Position numbers and translations under genes: made by a program. A stretch of 64,000 nucleotides of DNA from Adineta steineri (Eukaryota; Rotifera; Eurotatoria; Adinetida; Adinetidae), in contig CAJNOI010000132.1 of assembly GCA_905250115.1 (NCBI GenBank), forward strand, positions 109,549 through 173,548, written 5' to 3'. Below, one piece after another: positions 11,553-23,310 of the stretch. Each line of letters opens with the position of its first letter. The stretch's first letter is position 1. A model generated the notes under the pieces. That model ran no database searches and had not been told where the DNA came from. It saw only the letters and a list, made by a program, of their open reading frames with translations.

Positions 11553-12053
11553 TTTTCAGCATTTTTTCCCCTTATGTAGTTTATAATCATTAAGTTTTTC
11601 CGTTTTTTAACCGTTCATTGATTTAGTTACACTATTGGACAGGATATTTTAATGAGCCAAAATATAAAATATGTGAGAAGTGCATATATTTTGAAGTCAA
11701 ATTAGATGAAATTATTTCTAATTGAACTAAAGTAGTCTTTATTTCGATGCGATTCACAAGACGAACAATAAATGCATCATGTCTAAAGGAAAAAATTGCT
11801 ACGTACAACTCGTAATTTGAGTCACTTGCTATCAATTTCAAGTCATGGAAAAAATTCTGAACTAAATGGGAAAGAAAGTTGATGATGACATTGATTCCAT
11901 CGAAATTCAATTCTAGTCCTGCTTCAAATAAATGCGGAAACTTTGAATTTTATCAGAGAGCTATATGTACTACAAAAAGTTTATAAGAGAGATGAGCTAT
12001 TCTAGAATGTTTGGACATCGAAATTATCATAAGAATTTTTTTCGATGAGCACG
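11553..12053. other. Intergenic, no gene seen
   Basis: Region after the stop of the SecA-like gene. A 92-codon reverse-strand frame here (11632-11910) resembles no family I know and is probably chance. No repeat or RNA gene was recognised. Confidence 0.5.
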
Positions 12054-12138
12054 ATTGAGGGTGTGGGTGCCGGCTGATGGGTTTCAGTGTCTTTTCTTTA
12101 TCGACTCCCACACTCTCAACACCCTCAACACTCTCAAG
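12054..12138. repeat. Telomere-like hairpin repeat, copy 2, at a duplication boundary
   Basis: TTGAGGGTGTGGGTG arm, a spacer, then a C-rich arm with three CACTCTCAA/CACCCTCAA-type units. Immediately after it (about 12136) begins the segment homologous to the 3' end of ABCB8 plus the SLC49 gene near 37.4 kb, so the repeat marks the left edge of the duplicated segment. Confidence 0.65.
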
Positions 12139-12356
12139 AATTAATGCATATTCAACAATCCGGTATCAATATAATTTGAGACAGTTTGTTGATAATAGCC
12201 ACTTTTTTTTAAATAAAATAAAGATAATTTTTTTTTGTTACTGCTCAGTTCTTATCTTCAAAAGCTTGTAATAGACAAAGAGAAAAAAAATAATAACCCT
12301 GACTTACACTTTTTTTTATTTTTTTTTTCGCCAAAGATTGTTGTTAAAAGTGTCAA
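12136..12356 (+). repeat. Duplicated segment carrying the last codons of ABCB8 and the SLC49 promoter
   Basis: The sequence from about 12136 matches 37449 onward: the last dozen codons of ABCB8 with their TGA (here 12174-12176) and the short spacer up to the SLC49 start codon. No other ABCB8 sequence is present, so this is a remnant left by duplication. The spacer should act as the SLC49 promoter in both copies. Confidence 0.75.
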
Positions 12357-13881
12357 ATGAAATCGGACACAGATGAAACTGTACTTATTGTACCAGCACA
12401 ATCAACAACACCAGCATATGTATTATATCCACATCGATTTTATGTCCTGTTTGCTTTTTCATTTCTTTCTTTTAATCAATGTCTTATATGGTTAACATTT
12501 TCACCAATTGCAAGAAGTACACAAATTTATTATGGTATTAGTGAATCTACTGTTGATCTTCTTTTGAATTGGGGACCAATTATATTCATTCCATGTTTAC
12601 CATTAACTTATATATTGTTAAATAAACATCATGGAATTCGTCGTTGTGTTATATTACTTGCAATTGTTGATTTTTTGGCAGCAGTTATTCGTATCATACC
12701 TCAAGTTATAACAGATCCATCAAGTCCACATTTTAGTTCAATTGCTTTACCATTCTTACATGCTGGTCAGATATTAAATGCTGCTTGTGGTCCATTAGTA
12801 ATGGTACCTGTTTCACAGTTATCTTGTCTTTGGTTTGCACCACATGAACGAACACGTGCAACAACAATTGCTGTATTTGCTAATAATTTTGGTTTAACTG
12901 TTGGTTTTGTAATTAGTCCATATATTGTTTCTTCATCTGATCGTGTTCCTTATCTGCTCTATGTTCATTTAGCTTTTGCATTTGTAGCTTGTGTTCTTGC
13001 TCTTCTGTATTTTCCTGCACAACCACCAAGTCCTCCATCAGCAGCAGCTGAACTACTTATTGTGAATCCAACTGGTGAACAAAATGGAAATGCATGGAAA
13101 ACATTCGGAAAAGATATTTGGAAATGTTTAACAAATCCATCATTTGTATTAATTACAACAGCCGGTGGTCTTATTGTAGGTACACTTGATGCATGGACAA
13201 GCCTGTACGATATTATCCTTGAACCAGAACATTATAGTGAAAAACAAGCAGGTAAACAGTTACATAATGTTAATAAATAGAATGTAGGTTTTGCTTTTAG
13301 GATGGTTTGGTTTTGGTTCATCAATAGCTGGCATAGTTGGTGGTTTAGCATTAAGTTTTCTAGCTGATACACGTCGTTTTCAGCATTCATTAAAAATTCT
13401 GATTGTAATTACAATGGTTGCTTGCTTGTTATCAGTTTCATGGTTTGAATTATCTGTTCATACCTTCTTTTATGATAAACCAATTCTACCATCAACTGCT
13501 GTGACGATTGGTTTATCAACTGCGTTAATTGGTTTATTTTATGGTGCTTCACAACCATTAGTATATGAAGCTATTGCTGAAATTATGTTTCCTTTACCAG
13601 AATCTTTATCAGCCTCAATTCTTGTTCAATTCAATAATATTGTTACGCTTGTTCTTCTGTTTATTGCACCTGGTCGAGATAAACTAATGAATCTCCTCGC
13701 ATTGATTATTACATTTACTTGTATTATAATGGTAGTGTTGGCACGATTCTCTTATAGAAGACGAGATGAAGATGAACGAAAACGACTCGAAAAAGAACAA
13801 GATCAGATCTTGAATCAAAATAATTTGAATGCATCGAGAAATGGTATTCTTAGTGAACCAGCATATGGAACATTTTCTTAA
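12357..13881 (+). CDS. SLC49/DIRC2-like major facilitator transporter, complete copy
   Basis: Two exons, 12357-13251 and 13301-13881, separated by a 49-nt GT-AG intron in phase 1, give 491 aa. The protein is a polytopic MFS carrier with about 12 hydrophobic segments. The N-terminal part (YPHRFYVLFAFSFLSFNQC, then a WLTFSPIA segment) resembles SLC49A4/DIRC2 and the related FLVCR transporters. Human SLC49A4 is a lysosomal membrane transporter; the substrate here is not evident. The C-terminus is a charged cytosolic tail rich in Arg, Asp and Glu. A second copy lies near 37.7-38.2 kb; over the 136 comparable C-terminal residues the two differ at 7 positions. A short intergene separates it from the SecA-like gene, but its real ancestral neighbour is probably ABCB8. 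Confidence 0.88.
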
Positions 13882-14315
13882 ATATATGTATAACTTGCAA
13901 TTAGTATTTTTATGTTCGTCAAATGAATAATATCAATTGATCTGTTTATGTGAATTTGATGAAGTAGCATCATCTACAAAAAGCATTACTTTGTTTTTAA
14001 ATACAATTCTATTCTGACAATCTTTTTTCTAAACAAAAAAAGTTTCTTAAGTATTTTCTATTAGCTTTTTATGCTAATCTGTTAATATCAGCATTCAAGA
14101 GATAAATACGAAGATTTCAATTTTTTTTATATAACTAATATCAACTAATCGATATACATAGCTTTAATAAAATAGAATAAGTTAAAATACATTAAAATTC
14201 AGATTAGATCGACTTTATGATGTCTTAAATAAAAAATAATTTCATTTAATTCAATTTTTATAACAAACATATTTTAGTTTGTCTGCAAAAAGTAAAAAAG
14301 AAGAAATGTTTTTTA
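13882..14315. other. Convergent intergenic region with the 3' part of the duplication
   Basis: The first part to about 14025 is recognisably similar to 38219-38490 downstream of the second SLC49 copy, including a shared block around 13939-14000. The remainder is AT-rich with no gene. The genes on either side converge here. Confidence 0.55.
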
Positions 14316-15889
14316 TTATCTCAGATTAAGAAGAGGTACGTAATGATTCGGTGTCCAATTTTCTTTTTTTGTTCCAATATGAGTTGGTCTATTGCAATGT
14401 GAAAAAAGTATTCTCACAACTTTAATTGGTACTATTGTCATAGGTATAATTGGTTGATTCTTATTTGTAGTATCTTTATGTACTAATGGTTCATATAATT
14501 TACCATTAAGTAGTTGATAATTTAGATCAGAATCACCATTTACTTTTGGATAAACACTTGTAATATTAATATTAAGTACAGTTGGTATACTAAGAAGATC
14601 CCAAACAGTAACATAGGTTGTATCATGTACCATTTCTTCAACAACATATTTTTCAAAACTATCAAGTATAGGTTCTAAAGCTTTATATTTTTTTGTATAT
14701 TCATCTTTATTAAGAATAAGTTCAACAGCATTTCGACCTCGAAGTTCAACAGGTGTAAATGAAGATGCTTCATTTGTTGCACCTACTCCACCTAATTTAA
14801 CAAATGTATTATAAAAACAATTACCATCACCAACAATAGCTACTGGCATTGCATTACGAAATTTTCTATCACAATGACTTTGTAAATAATGTTCAGCAAC
14901 TGTATCACGTGTATGAATACCTTGATCAAATGTTTGAGCTGGTGTATATACGAGTGGATAAGATAGTAATATTGGTTTTAATATTAAACATTCTTTGTGA
15001 AGATCATCATATGATTTATCAGCAGCACTACGTAATCGTTGTAAGAATTTATTAAATACTTCTGAACGTGTTAAATTCGAACAAACATCACAGAAAAGTT
15101 GACGATCAACTGGTAATGTTCGTTCTTTACAAAGAACACAAATACGAACTGAACTTGGTCGTGGTATAGGTGGTGGTGATCGTGATTGATATCGATCTCT
15201 ATCATCTATAACATTTGCTTCTCGATTGACTTTTTGTGAATATTCAGTCCATTCATGAACAAAAGCATCAAATACAGGACGATCAAATAAAACAAATCGA
15301 ACATCTTTAACATGATATGAATATTGTCTGACTGATTCAATACCAACTTTTGCTGCTTCATTTGCAGGAAATTTAAATGCACCACATGATATAGCTGGAT
15401 AAGCAATCGAAGATAATGTATAAAGATTAGCTAATGCTAATGATGTATAATAACATGATTGTAAATGAAAAGCAGCTTGTTCACGTTCATCATCTCTATA
15501 ATGTGGTCCAACTGTATTTATAACATAATGAGCAATATTTTCTTCTCGATTAAATTTTGCAATAAATATACGTGATTGTCCAACAGGACATGCATTATCA
15601 CCAAATTTGTTCTTAATTGCTACGACTTGATCAGTAAAATATTGACCCATAGTTTTATGAATTATACTATCAAGTCCTCCATTATGAGTCATTGACTTGT
15701 TAGTTGGATTAACAATAGCATCACATGCTTCTTTACTTAAATCGCCTTGTCTAATAGTTACCTTCAATGAACCATTAGCAAATTTAAAAACAGCAGTGTC
15801 ATCATCAACCTTGTCGATAATACTAAATAAAAAAATTTCGTTAATAATTAAATTTTATATATATGTATATATACTTACACGCCAGACAT
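14316..15889 (-). CDS. Macrodomain-OTU fusion protein (predicted ADP-ribose binding plus cysteine deubiquitinase)
   Basis: Two exons: an 11-nt first exon at 15879-15889 and exon 2 at 14316-15822, split by a 56-nt intron; 505 aa. Residues about 25-195 are a macrodomain (GDLSKEACDAIVNPTN, then NGGLDSIIHKTMG, VGPHY and YPAISCGAFKFP), the fold that binds or hydrolyses ADP-ribose. A four-Cys zinc knuckle follows (Cys 232, 235, 248, 251). Residues about 300-500 are an OTU cysteine protease: DGNC with the nucleophile at about Cys339 and a C-terminal His in NHYVPL at about 497. OTU enzymes cut ubiquitin chains. The combination suggests a protein that reads or erases ADP-ribose and also removes ubiquitin, perhaps in stress or antiviral signalling; that role is inferred. 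An internal TTG at 15767 would be a false start, because the frame continues upstream to the spliced ATG. Confidence 0.85.
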
Positions 15890-16196
15890 TTTTAGAACTG
15901 TATTTTGTAGAGGAAAAAAAAGAAATATTTTACCACTTCCGAATACAGCTACTCTCCAATTTTTTTCTCTAACTGTTATTTACAACGTTGTCAATCCTTG
16001 TTTTTTTCTTCTTTTCTTCATCAATTGCCACGTGCTTTACGTTTTTTCTACCACTATATGCTTAACGTGTATATAACGTCTACTCAACTGATCCGAGAAT
16101 AAAAAAAACATAACATAATATTCTTTAGATTTATTTATTATTATTATTTTTTTTCTTCAAAAAGAACACTAAACAAATACGATTATATTATAATTT
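15890..16196. other. Intergenic, promoter side of the macro-OTU gene
   Basis: Short AT-rich spacer between two reverse-strand genes with pyrimidine-rich tracts. It should hold the macro-OTU promoter. No other feature was seen. Confidence 0.4.
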
Positions 16197-17349
16197 CTAA
16201 CAAAGTGTAGCTACAGATTCGTGATAATAACGATGAAATTCAAACTCCACATCAATACGAAAAATTGCTATGAGAATACAACAAACAAATATACAACATG
16301 TACCCATAACAAATAACCAAAATGAATAACCACAATTAAGAATATGTTGAAGATGTTCAAAACCAAAAAATAAGGTTAATGTAATCATTGCCAAGATAGC
16401 TTTCAAAAAAGAAAAAGAATTTCATATATACAAACAATATAACTTACATACCAGTTAATATATTAGTAATTAATAAACAATCAATGATACGTTTAGAAAA
16501 ATGAATTTTATAAAAAGGTATTTTAATATTAATCAATTGAGTAAGAAGTAAAGAGATCACAGCGATGCATATACAGCTAAATGATATACCAATTAAGATT
16601 TTTTGATAATCTATTATAAAAGTAAAATAATTCATAATGGATCATATATAAAATTTCTTTTGTAAACTTAACTTTTGTACATATGAAAAAAAGCTTATCA
16701 ACGCAACCCCGTTGGGCTAGAAATGTGGAACTCACGTATGTTCGCATCAAAATATCTGATCACGTTTAAGTGCTCTGCTTTCTTTTTTTGCTCTAGTTTA
16801 ATTAATTTATAGCTATTTTTCACAGTTTTTGGTTATTTATATTAAATTTGCGGCAGTATATAGCTATTTTTAGCGATTTGTCGTTATTTTCATAAAAATT
16901 CCCGCAATTTGTAGCTATTTTTAATGATTTTTGCTTATTTTTATTCAACTGGGAGGGGAGCTGGAAAACTTGAACTTAAAACTTACACTCACGACTGTCT
17001 TCGAAAATTTACGTGAGTTCTACAAAATAGTTTCTTTTAACAAATATATAGATCTAGTTATTATACCTGGTAAGTCATATCCATTTCTTGATGTATTATG
17101 CCATTTATATAGATAATTAAAACATATATATGCATTATCATTGATATGAATGTTATTGTATGTTGCATTGTCATTATTATGCTGATAGAATCGTCGACAA
17201 TTCTCTATAATTCCATGTGAATATTCACTAATAATACCATTTGTATTTTCATTAATATATACAAGCCATCTTGGTGTACTGATACCGAATATCAGAAGTA
17301 CAATTGAAATAAGTAATAATATGAAATGAAATAATAATATACAATTCAT
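16197..17349 (-). CDS. Claudin/PMP22-like four-transmembrane protein
   Basis: Three exons, 17067-17349, 16452-16610 and 16197-16399, join in consistent phase 1 to give 214 aa. There are four hydrophobic segments: TM1 near the N-terminus (CILLFHFILLLISIVLLIFG), then a long extracellular loop with a W residue and two Cys, TM2 (ILIGISFSCICIAVISLLL), TM3 across the exon 2/3 junction, and TM4 (SFWLFVMGTCCIFVCCILI). This layout is that of the claudin/PMP22/EMP superfamily, membrane proteins of junctions or channel accessories. Sequence identity is low, so the assignment rests on topology. The first intron is unusually long (456 nt) because it holds a 51-bp tandem repeat. Confidence 0.65.
16809..16955. 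repeat. 51-bp tandem repeat, nearly three units, in an intron
   Basis: Units start at 16809, 16860 and 16911, each opening with (A/G)TAGCTATTTTT and spaced exactly 51 bp apart; the third is incomplete. They are divergent from each other. They lie inside intron 1 of the claudin-like gene and probably account for part of its length. Confidence 0.7.
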
Positions 17350-18449
17350 AATGCTAGTTCTTCTACTCTATAATCGTTTGTTGTTCAACTAATCTTAATA
17401 TTCAGTAAAACAAAAGTGAACATTTGTGATAAGAACAGACAAATAGTCTGAGTGTTTAGACAACACAACGGATAAACTATATACTCCAGTTGAAGTGTAT
17501 GTAATTCAAAGCTTTTCTCTTTTTTAAGTAGATAAAGTGTATATGTATACCATTATAATAAAAGCTCTATTCATATTTTGTCTCTGTGTCTTTCATTATA
17601 AATTATTCTTAAAAGAAGAAGAAAAAAAATAATCAATTCTTTAATTGACAAAAATATATTTTATTTAATCAAAATATGACAAACACTTAAAAATATAGAA
17701 GTATTAAGCTTGACAATAAAATTTAGTTTCAACGAACGCATACTTATTAATAGAAATAATGATTTCATCATTTATTTATCATAAATTGACAATTCAATAC
17801 ATATGCTTCAATTCAAATCAAATTCATATGAAAACTACAAATGTCGGACTTATAGGTAAGCTGATGTGTATGATAAAGACATACGCTTGTAAAACTTTTA
17901 TTTCGATACATATCTACATTCATAAATAATTATCCATTAAAGCTTATTTCCGATTTGATGATCGAGAATGTCATTTACATAATTCTATTTTATATATATA
18001 TATTCATTCTCGGCAATTATTGTTTTTATTGCTCATAGTCTGTTGTATGAAAGTGTTGCTAAAAATAGACAACATGTAAAAAGAATGTGTACGCATTGAT
18101 CTATTTCTTATTAACTTAAGTACTAATAAGTAAATTGACAGTTCTACGCACATGTTAACTATGAAATGAATGTCAGGTAAAAATATAATATAAATTAACA
18201 CCTGTGTCTTTGATTAAAAACATATACTGCGTTTTTAATAAACAATAAGTATGTCAGAGAAATTCTTCGTTTATATTTTCATCAGTTTTATTTCAAATGA
18301 TAAAATAAAGAACAAATATGAGAAGATACACGGAATGAGATAGTTGATTTGTATCTGTTTAGTATTATAAAATATATGAGATATCACCTCCACAATAAAA
18401 ATAAATAAAATCACGGAAACATATCTAAAAACAAAATGCTATTGATTTG
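17350..18449. other. Intergenic, no gene seen
   Basis: About 1.1 kb of AT-rich sequence between the claudin-like gene and the 3' end of galactokinase. A 65-codon reverse frame (18004-18201) has no family resemblance. The start of the segment should contain the claudin-like promoter. Confidence 0.5.
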
Positions 18450-19840
18450 TTATTGATGTTTTTTCAAATCTATTGCACGTGCTCCATCACTTGGTACAAA
18501 TTGATAGAAACTTGCTGTAGCCTTATAACCTTTTTTAATTGTTTCAATACATTTATCAACCGAGGATTTCGCTACTAAGGTGACTGTACAACCACCTAAA
18601 GAAAAACAAAAGAACATTTAATCATAGAATTTCTTAAAATAATCTACCAAATCCACCACCGGTCATTCGCGAACCGTATACACCATCAACAGAACGTGCT
18701 AATGAAACAAGTTGATCTAATTCTTCACATGATACTTCAAAATCATCACGAAGAGATTCATGGCTTTCATACATAAGACGACCAAATTCAGTATAATCAT
18801 TATTACTTAATGCTTTCGCACCAGCTTCCGTTCGTTTAATCTCTGTTATAGCATGATGTGCACGCTTATAAATTACTGGTGACATTTTATCACGGACATT
18901 TTCAAGTTCTTTAATTGATGTTACTTCACGTAATTTCTTATGACCTAGAATCAATTAAAAAAAAATAATATAAAGAGAAAATAAAATTTAACTAAAATCT
19001 TACCTAAAATATCAGCTGCTTCTTGACAATGTCGAACACGTTCAGCATATGTTCCAGCAACTAATTCATGTTTTACATTTGAATTTGTTACTAAAACGCA
19101 TACTTCCTTATTTGTCATTGGAATCGATTTCGATGTATTATCTCGACAATCAATTAATAAAGCATGATTAGCTTCAGCCATACATGCTGTATATTGATCC
19201 ATAATACCACATGGTACATTTGCATATACTTGTTCAGCTTTACAGCATAATAAAGCTTTGTCAACTTTCGATAATTGTTGACCATTTGTTAAAGATTTTT
19301 TATAAAGTAATTCAAGAAATGTGCACATTGCTACTTCAATTGATGCTGATGAACTAAGACCACCACCGATAGGTACTGTTGTTGCAATTAATATACGAAA
19401 TGGTTGTTTTTTAGTTGGTTTCATACGTTCCAAGAAAAGAGCAAGTACACCAACAACATAATTAGCCCATTTTGGTGATTTTAATGGTGAGATTTCTTTT
19501 GTTAAATCAATTTCAATTGATTTTGGTTCACCAACATCCTCTATTAACATAAGAAAAGAATATTAATATATAGAATAAATTCATATTTACTTGATAATGT
19601 TCGAATATAACATGTATTAGTTATCGAATCATCTAATGCTTTTCCAATAATCATTGTACCAAGTGGTATAGCCATAGGAAAAACAAATCCATCAACATAA
19701 TCTACATGTTCACCAATTAGATTAACTCGACCAGGTGCAAATGCACATATAGTTGGTTCATCATTAGGAAATTCTTCTTGATAAGATTCAAGAAGATTTG
19801 TTTGAAGTTGTTCAAGTGTTGTTAATTCTTCTGATACCAT
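18450..19840 (-). CDS. GALK1: Galactokinase (GHMP kinase family)
   Basis: Four exons, 19591-19840, 19004-19540, 18648-18944 and 18450-18595, all joined in phase 1, give 409 aa, close to the roughly 392 aa of human GALK1. It phosphorylates galactose to galactose-1-phosphate with ATP, the first committed step of the Leloir pathway in the cytosol. Visible signatures are the galactokinase motif [16 protein letters not shown] (about 36-51), the GHMP ATP-binding loop [11 protein letters not shown] (about 139-149), the catalytic Asp in CGIMDQ (about 198), and the C-terminal TGGGFGG, which is completed across the last splice junction. All key residues are present, so it should be active. It is head to head with the PDK1-like kinase gene, with 182 bp between the start codons. 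Confidence 0.95.
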
Positions 19841-20022
19841 ACTGCACCTCTAAAATCGATCGATTAACCGCACGAAAAAAAATATATATTAGTACTATAT
19901 AGCCCCAAGGTTTACAGTTTTATTGGTTTGATATAAAGACCAATAGGAGATATTCTTTTTATTATAAAGTATAGAAATAATTTTTCTTTCTCTGTAATTA
20001 TTCTTCAAACAAAATAATTTCG
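19841..20022. promoter_or_regulatory. Probable bidirectional promoter, galactokinase / PDK1-like kinase
   Basis: Only 182 bp separate the two divergent start codons, so both promoters must overlap or lie inside a gene. The segment holds an ATCGATCGAT palindrome near 19855 and A/T-rich tracts. No experimental support can be read from the sequence. Confidence 0.4.
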
Positions 20023-21498
20023 ATGGCAACAAGTTCTACTTCGTCAAATACGCCAAAAAAAACAGTAAAAGATTTTAATTTTATAAAAGAAATTGGCGAC
20101 GGGTCATATTCAAAAGTAAGATGAATAATATATATATATATATATACATATTATCGAATTTTTCTTATATTATTTAGGTCTGGCTAGTTATTGAAATTGC
20201 AACAAATCGTGAATTAGCATGTAGATATATACATTCTCTAACAAAAAAAAAATATGATTCAAAATTCTATTTTATATTTAGTAAAAGAAGTTCGGAAAGA
20301 CTTAATAACAAAATTGAAAAAAGCTCCACAAGTCTTGAGAGAACGAAATATCTTGGCTCAACTTAATGATTGTTCTTATACAATCAAACTTCATTGTACA
20401 TTTCAAAATGAAGAAAATCTTTGTAAGTATTTGTTTATTAGTCATAACAATTCTTTAGCAGACCATATTACAAGAGTTTCACTTCTTCTTACAATCTTCT
20501 GCTCGACATTTAATATTATCTATCATTATTAATCTTTATATTTATTGTTCTTAGATTTTGGTCTAACATATTGTTCGAATGGTGATCTTCTTCAATATAT
20601 TACTGATGCAGGTCATTTTGAAATTGATATTGTACGATTTTATTCTGCTGAATTAATTGAAGCACTTGAACAGTTACATATTCATCGTATAATTCATCGA
20701 GATTTGAAAGTAATTGATAATCATCCTTTTTTTCTTTTACTATTTTAATCTTCAATTTTATTAAAGCCTGAAAATATTCTTTTAACTGATGATATGCATA
20801 TCCAATTGGCAGACTTCGGTTCGGCTGTTATTATTGATAATAATGAAATCTCTCATGTAAATAATAATGAAGAGAAAAAATCAGTAGAACGAAGAAATTC
20901 ATTTGTTGGTACAGCACAATTTGTAGCACCAGAAATTCTTCGATGTGGTCCAATTCATATTGGGTTTGTTGAAATTTAAAATATATATTCTTATATAAGA
21001 AATTTATTTTTTCAAGATCTGATTTTTGGTCACTTGGTTGTATTATTTATCAAATGGTAACTGGTAAACATTTATTTCATGGATAGTATGTAATTTATTT
21101 TTCATTCATAATAAATAGAAAATAACGAACTATTTGAATTAGTTTAGTCATGAATATGATATTATGAATGCTGTTGCTCGTGCTGCTTATAAATTACCTG
21201 ATGATTTTCCAGATGTAATTGGTGATCTTATACATAAGCTTATTGTAGATATCTATTTTTTTAGAATATAAATTCATTTATTATGATTTGATTTTATATT
21301 TAGCGTCTACAACCAAGTGAACGACTTGGTACGGAAGAAGCCGGTGGAATAGAAAAACTTAAAGAACATCCATTTTTCTGTGATACAAAATGGGGAGATT
21401 TATTAAATCAAAAATCACCACTTGAAGCAAATGTGAAACTTTGTTCTAGGCCGATCAACACTAATGATGATATGAAGACTAAAAACCCAGAGAATTAA
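20023..21498 (+). CDS. PDK1-like Ser/Thr protein kinase lacking a PH domain
   Basis: Eight exons (20023-20115, 20178-20220, 20282-20422, 20555-20709, 20767-20963, 21017-21085, 21148-21244, 21304-21498) give 329 aa. The Gly-rich loop is GDGSYS (about 25-30), the ATP-binding Lys is in ALKEV (Lys47), the catalytic loop is HRDLKPEN (about 140-147), DFG is at about 160, and the activation loop NSFVGTAQFVAPE closely matches the PDK1 activation-loop serine region. PDK1 phosphorylates the activation loops of AKT, S6K, PKC and other AGC kinases. Human PDPK1 is 556 aa and has a C-terminal PH domain; this product ends soon after the kinase domain, so it should not bind phosphoinositides through a PH domain. 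Without splicing the 61-nt intron at 20221-20281, the catalytic Lys would seem to be replaced. Confidence 0.88.
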
Positions 21499-22006
21499 GT
21501 GGTTTATCCGATTATATTTTAAGGAATGAATATTAAACAAGAGCAACTCAATAAAAAAAACTTGATACAATTATTAATTTTTATTTGTGATTCTCACTTT
21601 TCTGTGTATTTTTGTTAAACTAGTTCCAATACTAGAAGAATATTGTGCTATATATATATTCCGGATGGTTTTCATATTGAAGGACTTTTTGTTTCTTATA
21701 TATTTTTTACTAAAAAATTAATAGAAATAAAGTATTCAACTGATGTTATAATCCTATATCTAATATTTCTATCAAAATATCGGAAGACATATAAGTGACA
21801 TCTATTAAAATGCTATACATAATTTATTCGAAGAAAAAATTTTCAAATTAAATCCCACTGTTCTTTATTCCCTAAATTTCTAATCAATGGAATTTGTCAA
21901 AAAAAGTAATTTTCTATTGGTTTATTTCCAATCACTTTGTTATACAATGAATTATTAACAGCTTTGATTCAATTCAATCAATAATTGCATTGTATTGTAC
22001 AACGAT
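21499..22006. other. Intergenic, no gene seen
   Basis: AT-rich spacer between the kinase gene and the Bax-like gene. It should contain the 3' UTR of the former and promoter of the latter. Nothing else was recognised. Confidence 0.45.
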
Positions 22007-23075
22007 ATGCCTTCTACAACTCGTACAATAATTAATTCGTCAGATAAATCAGATTTCTATTCGATGCGTTTTGCACCGGTGCCATATATTCGTATGCTAT
22101 CAAAGAAATTTTATCTTTTTTTTATTTCTTTTATTTAATAATAGCAACAAATTATAATGAGAATTTCCCGTATAAGAAAAGTGTTGAAGATGTATCACAA
22201 GAAACACGTTATATATTAGAAGAATTTATTATTGAACGAGCAATTGAAGATGGTGTTGATATGGGTTTAATTAAACCTATTATTGATGTTGATCTTGCTG
22301 CACGTATGTTCTTTATTTCAATAAAAAAATATTAATTGTTTAATATCATATTTTTGTCTAGTTCCACAATATCGACAAATTCAACAAATTGCTCAACGAT
22401 TACGTATGATTGGTGATGAATTAGACGCTGATCAACGTATTAAAAGGTATATAAAATCTTCATAAATCATATCTTTCTTATTATAAAATCTCTTTTCAGT
22501 ATAATAGATTAATAAGTAAGTTCTTTGCTTGTTGCTTTGTGAATACCTCTTAATCTTATTGCTCTATAATTATAAAAAAATAGAAACTAATTAATTATTT
22601 CTTCTTTATTTATTATTAGTATGGTTGATCAAGTACCTGATGATAGTCCATATGAAACATTTAGTAATGTTGCTAAAGAATTATTTTGTGATGGAATTTA
22701 TAATTGGGGTAGAATTGTAACACTTTTTTATTTTACTTATAAATTAATTATGAAAGTATGTTGAACAAATGAAATTTTTTCTTTTATTTATATTTATAAT
22801 TTTAGTCAGTTAAAGATCAAACATCATCAATTTTCAACGTTCTAGTTGAATGGACTGTACGATTTGTAAAAGAAATTGTTGCTCCATGGATTGTTGGCAA
22901 AGGTGGTTGGGTAAGTTTTATTTAGTATTTATATCAAAAAATTATTTATTTATTTGAAAACTAGTTGGTCATCTTACGTGATGTTGTACCTCAAACACGT
23001 TTAACAACAATTGGCGCTTTTCTCAGTGGAATAGCAGCAACATTTATGGTATTCTATTATTTTCGGCGTAATTAA
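22007..23075 (+). CDS. Bax/Bak-like BCL2-family apoptosis protein
   Basis: Six exons (22007-22091, 22145-22303, 22362-22446, 22620-22755, 22806-22910, 22965-23075) give 226 aa. BCL2 homology motifs are in the expected order: BH3 around RLRMIGDELD (about 94-103), BH1 with NWGR (about 138-141), BH2 with WIVGKGGW (about 183-190), and a C-terminal hydrophobic anchor (about 203-221) followed by RRN, typical of tail-anchored outer mitochondrial membrane proteins. The BH3 core LxxxGDE and overall layout fit the multidomain family that includes pore formers Bax, Bak and Bok as well as protectors; the pro-apoptotic assignment is likely but not certain. The intron at 22447-22619 is longer than its neighbours. 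Confidence 0.88.
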
Positions 23076-23310
23076 TATATATATATATGTTTGATAAAAG
23101 CAACAGAAATAATGAATAGTTGTTATGTAACACTATTCTATTCAGATTTTATATATTTTGGTCTTTTTTTTGTATTGATTATGATATGTATATAAAAATA
23201 AATAGTCAATGAATTTCTGTTAATACAAAAAAAATATCTAGATTATTCAACTGAAAAGTGAATCAAAACATGAGATTTAATATAAATTTAAATAGAAGAA
23301 ATAAATGTAG

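Noticed and set aside
20221..20281. Apparent loss of the catalytic Lys (ACRY instead of AIK) in the PDK1-like kinase
   Set aside because: Reading through gives a frame that fails soon after. Splicing the 61-nt GT-AG intron restores ALKEVRKDL with the Lys in place, so it is not a pseudokinase.
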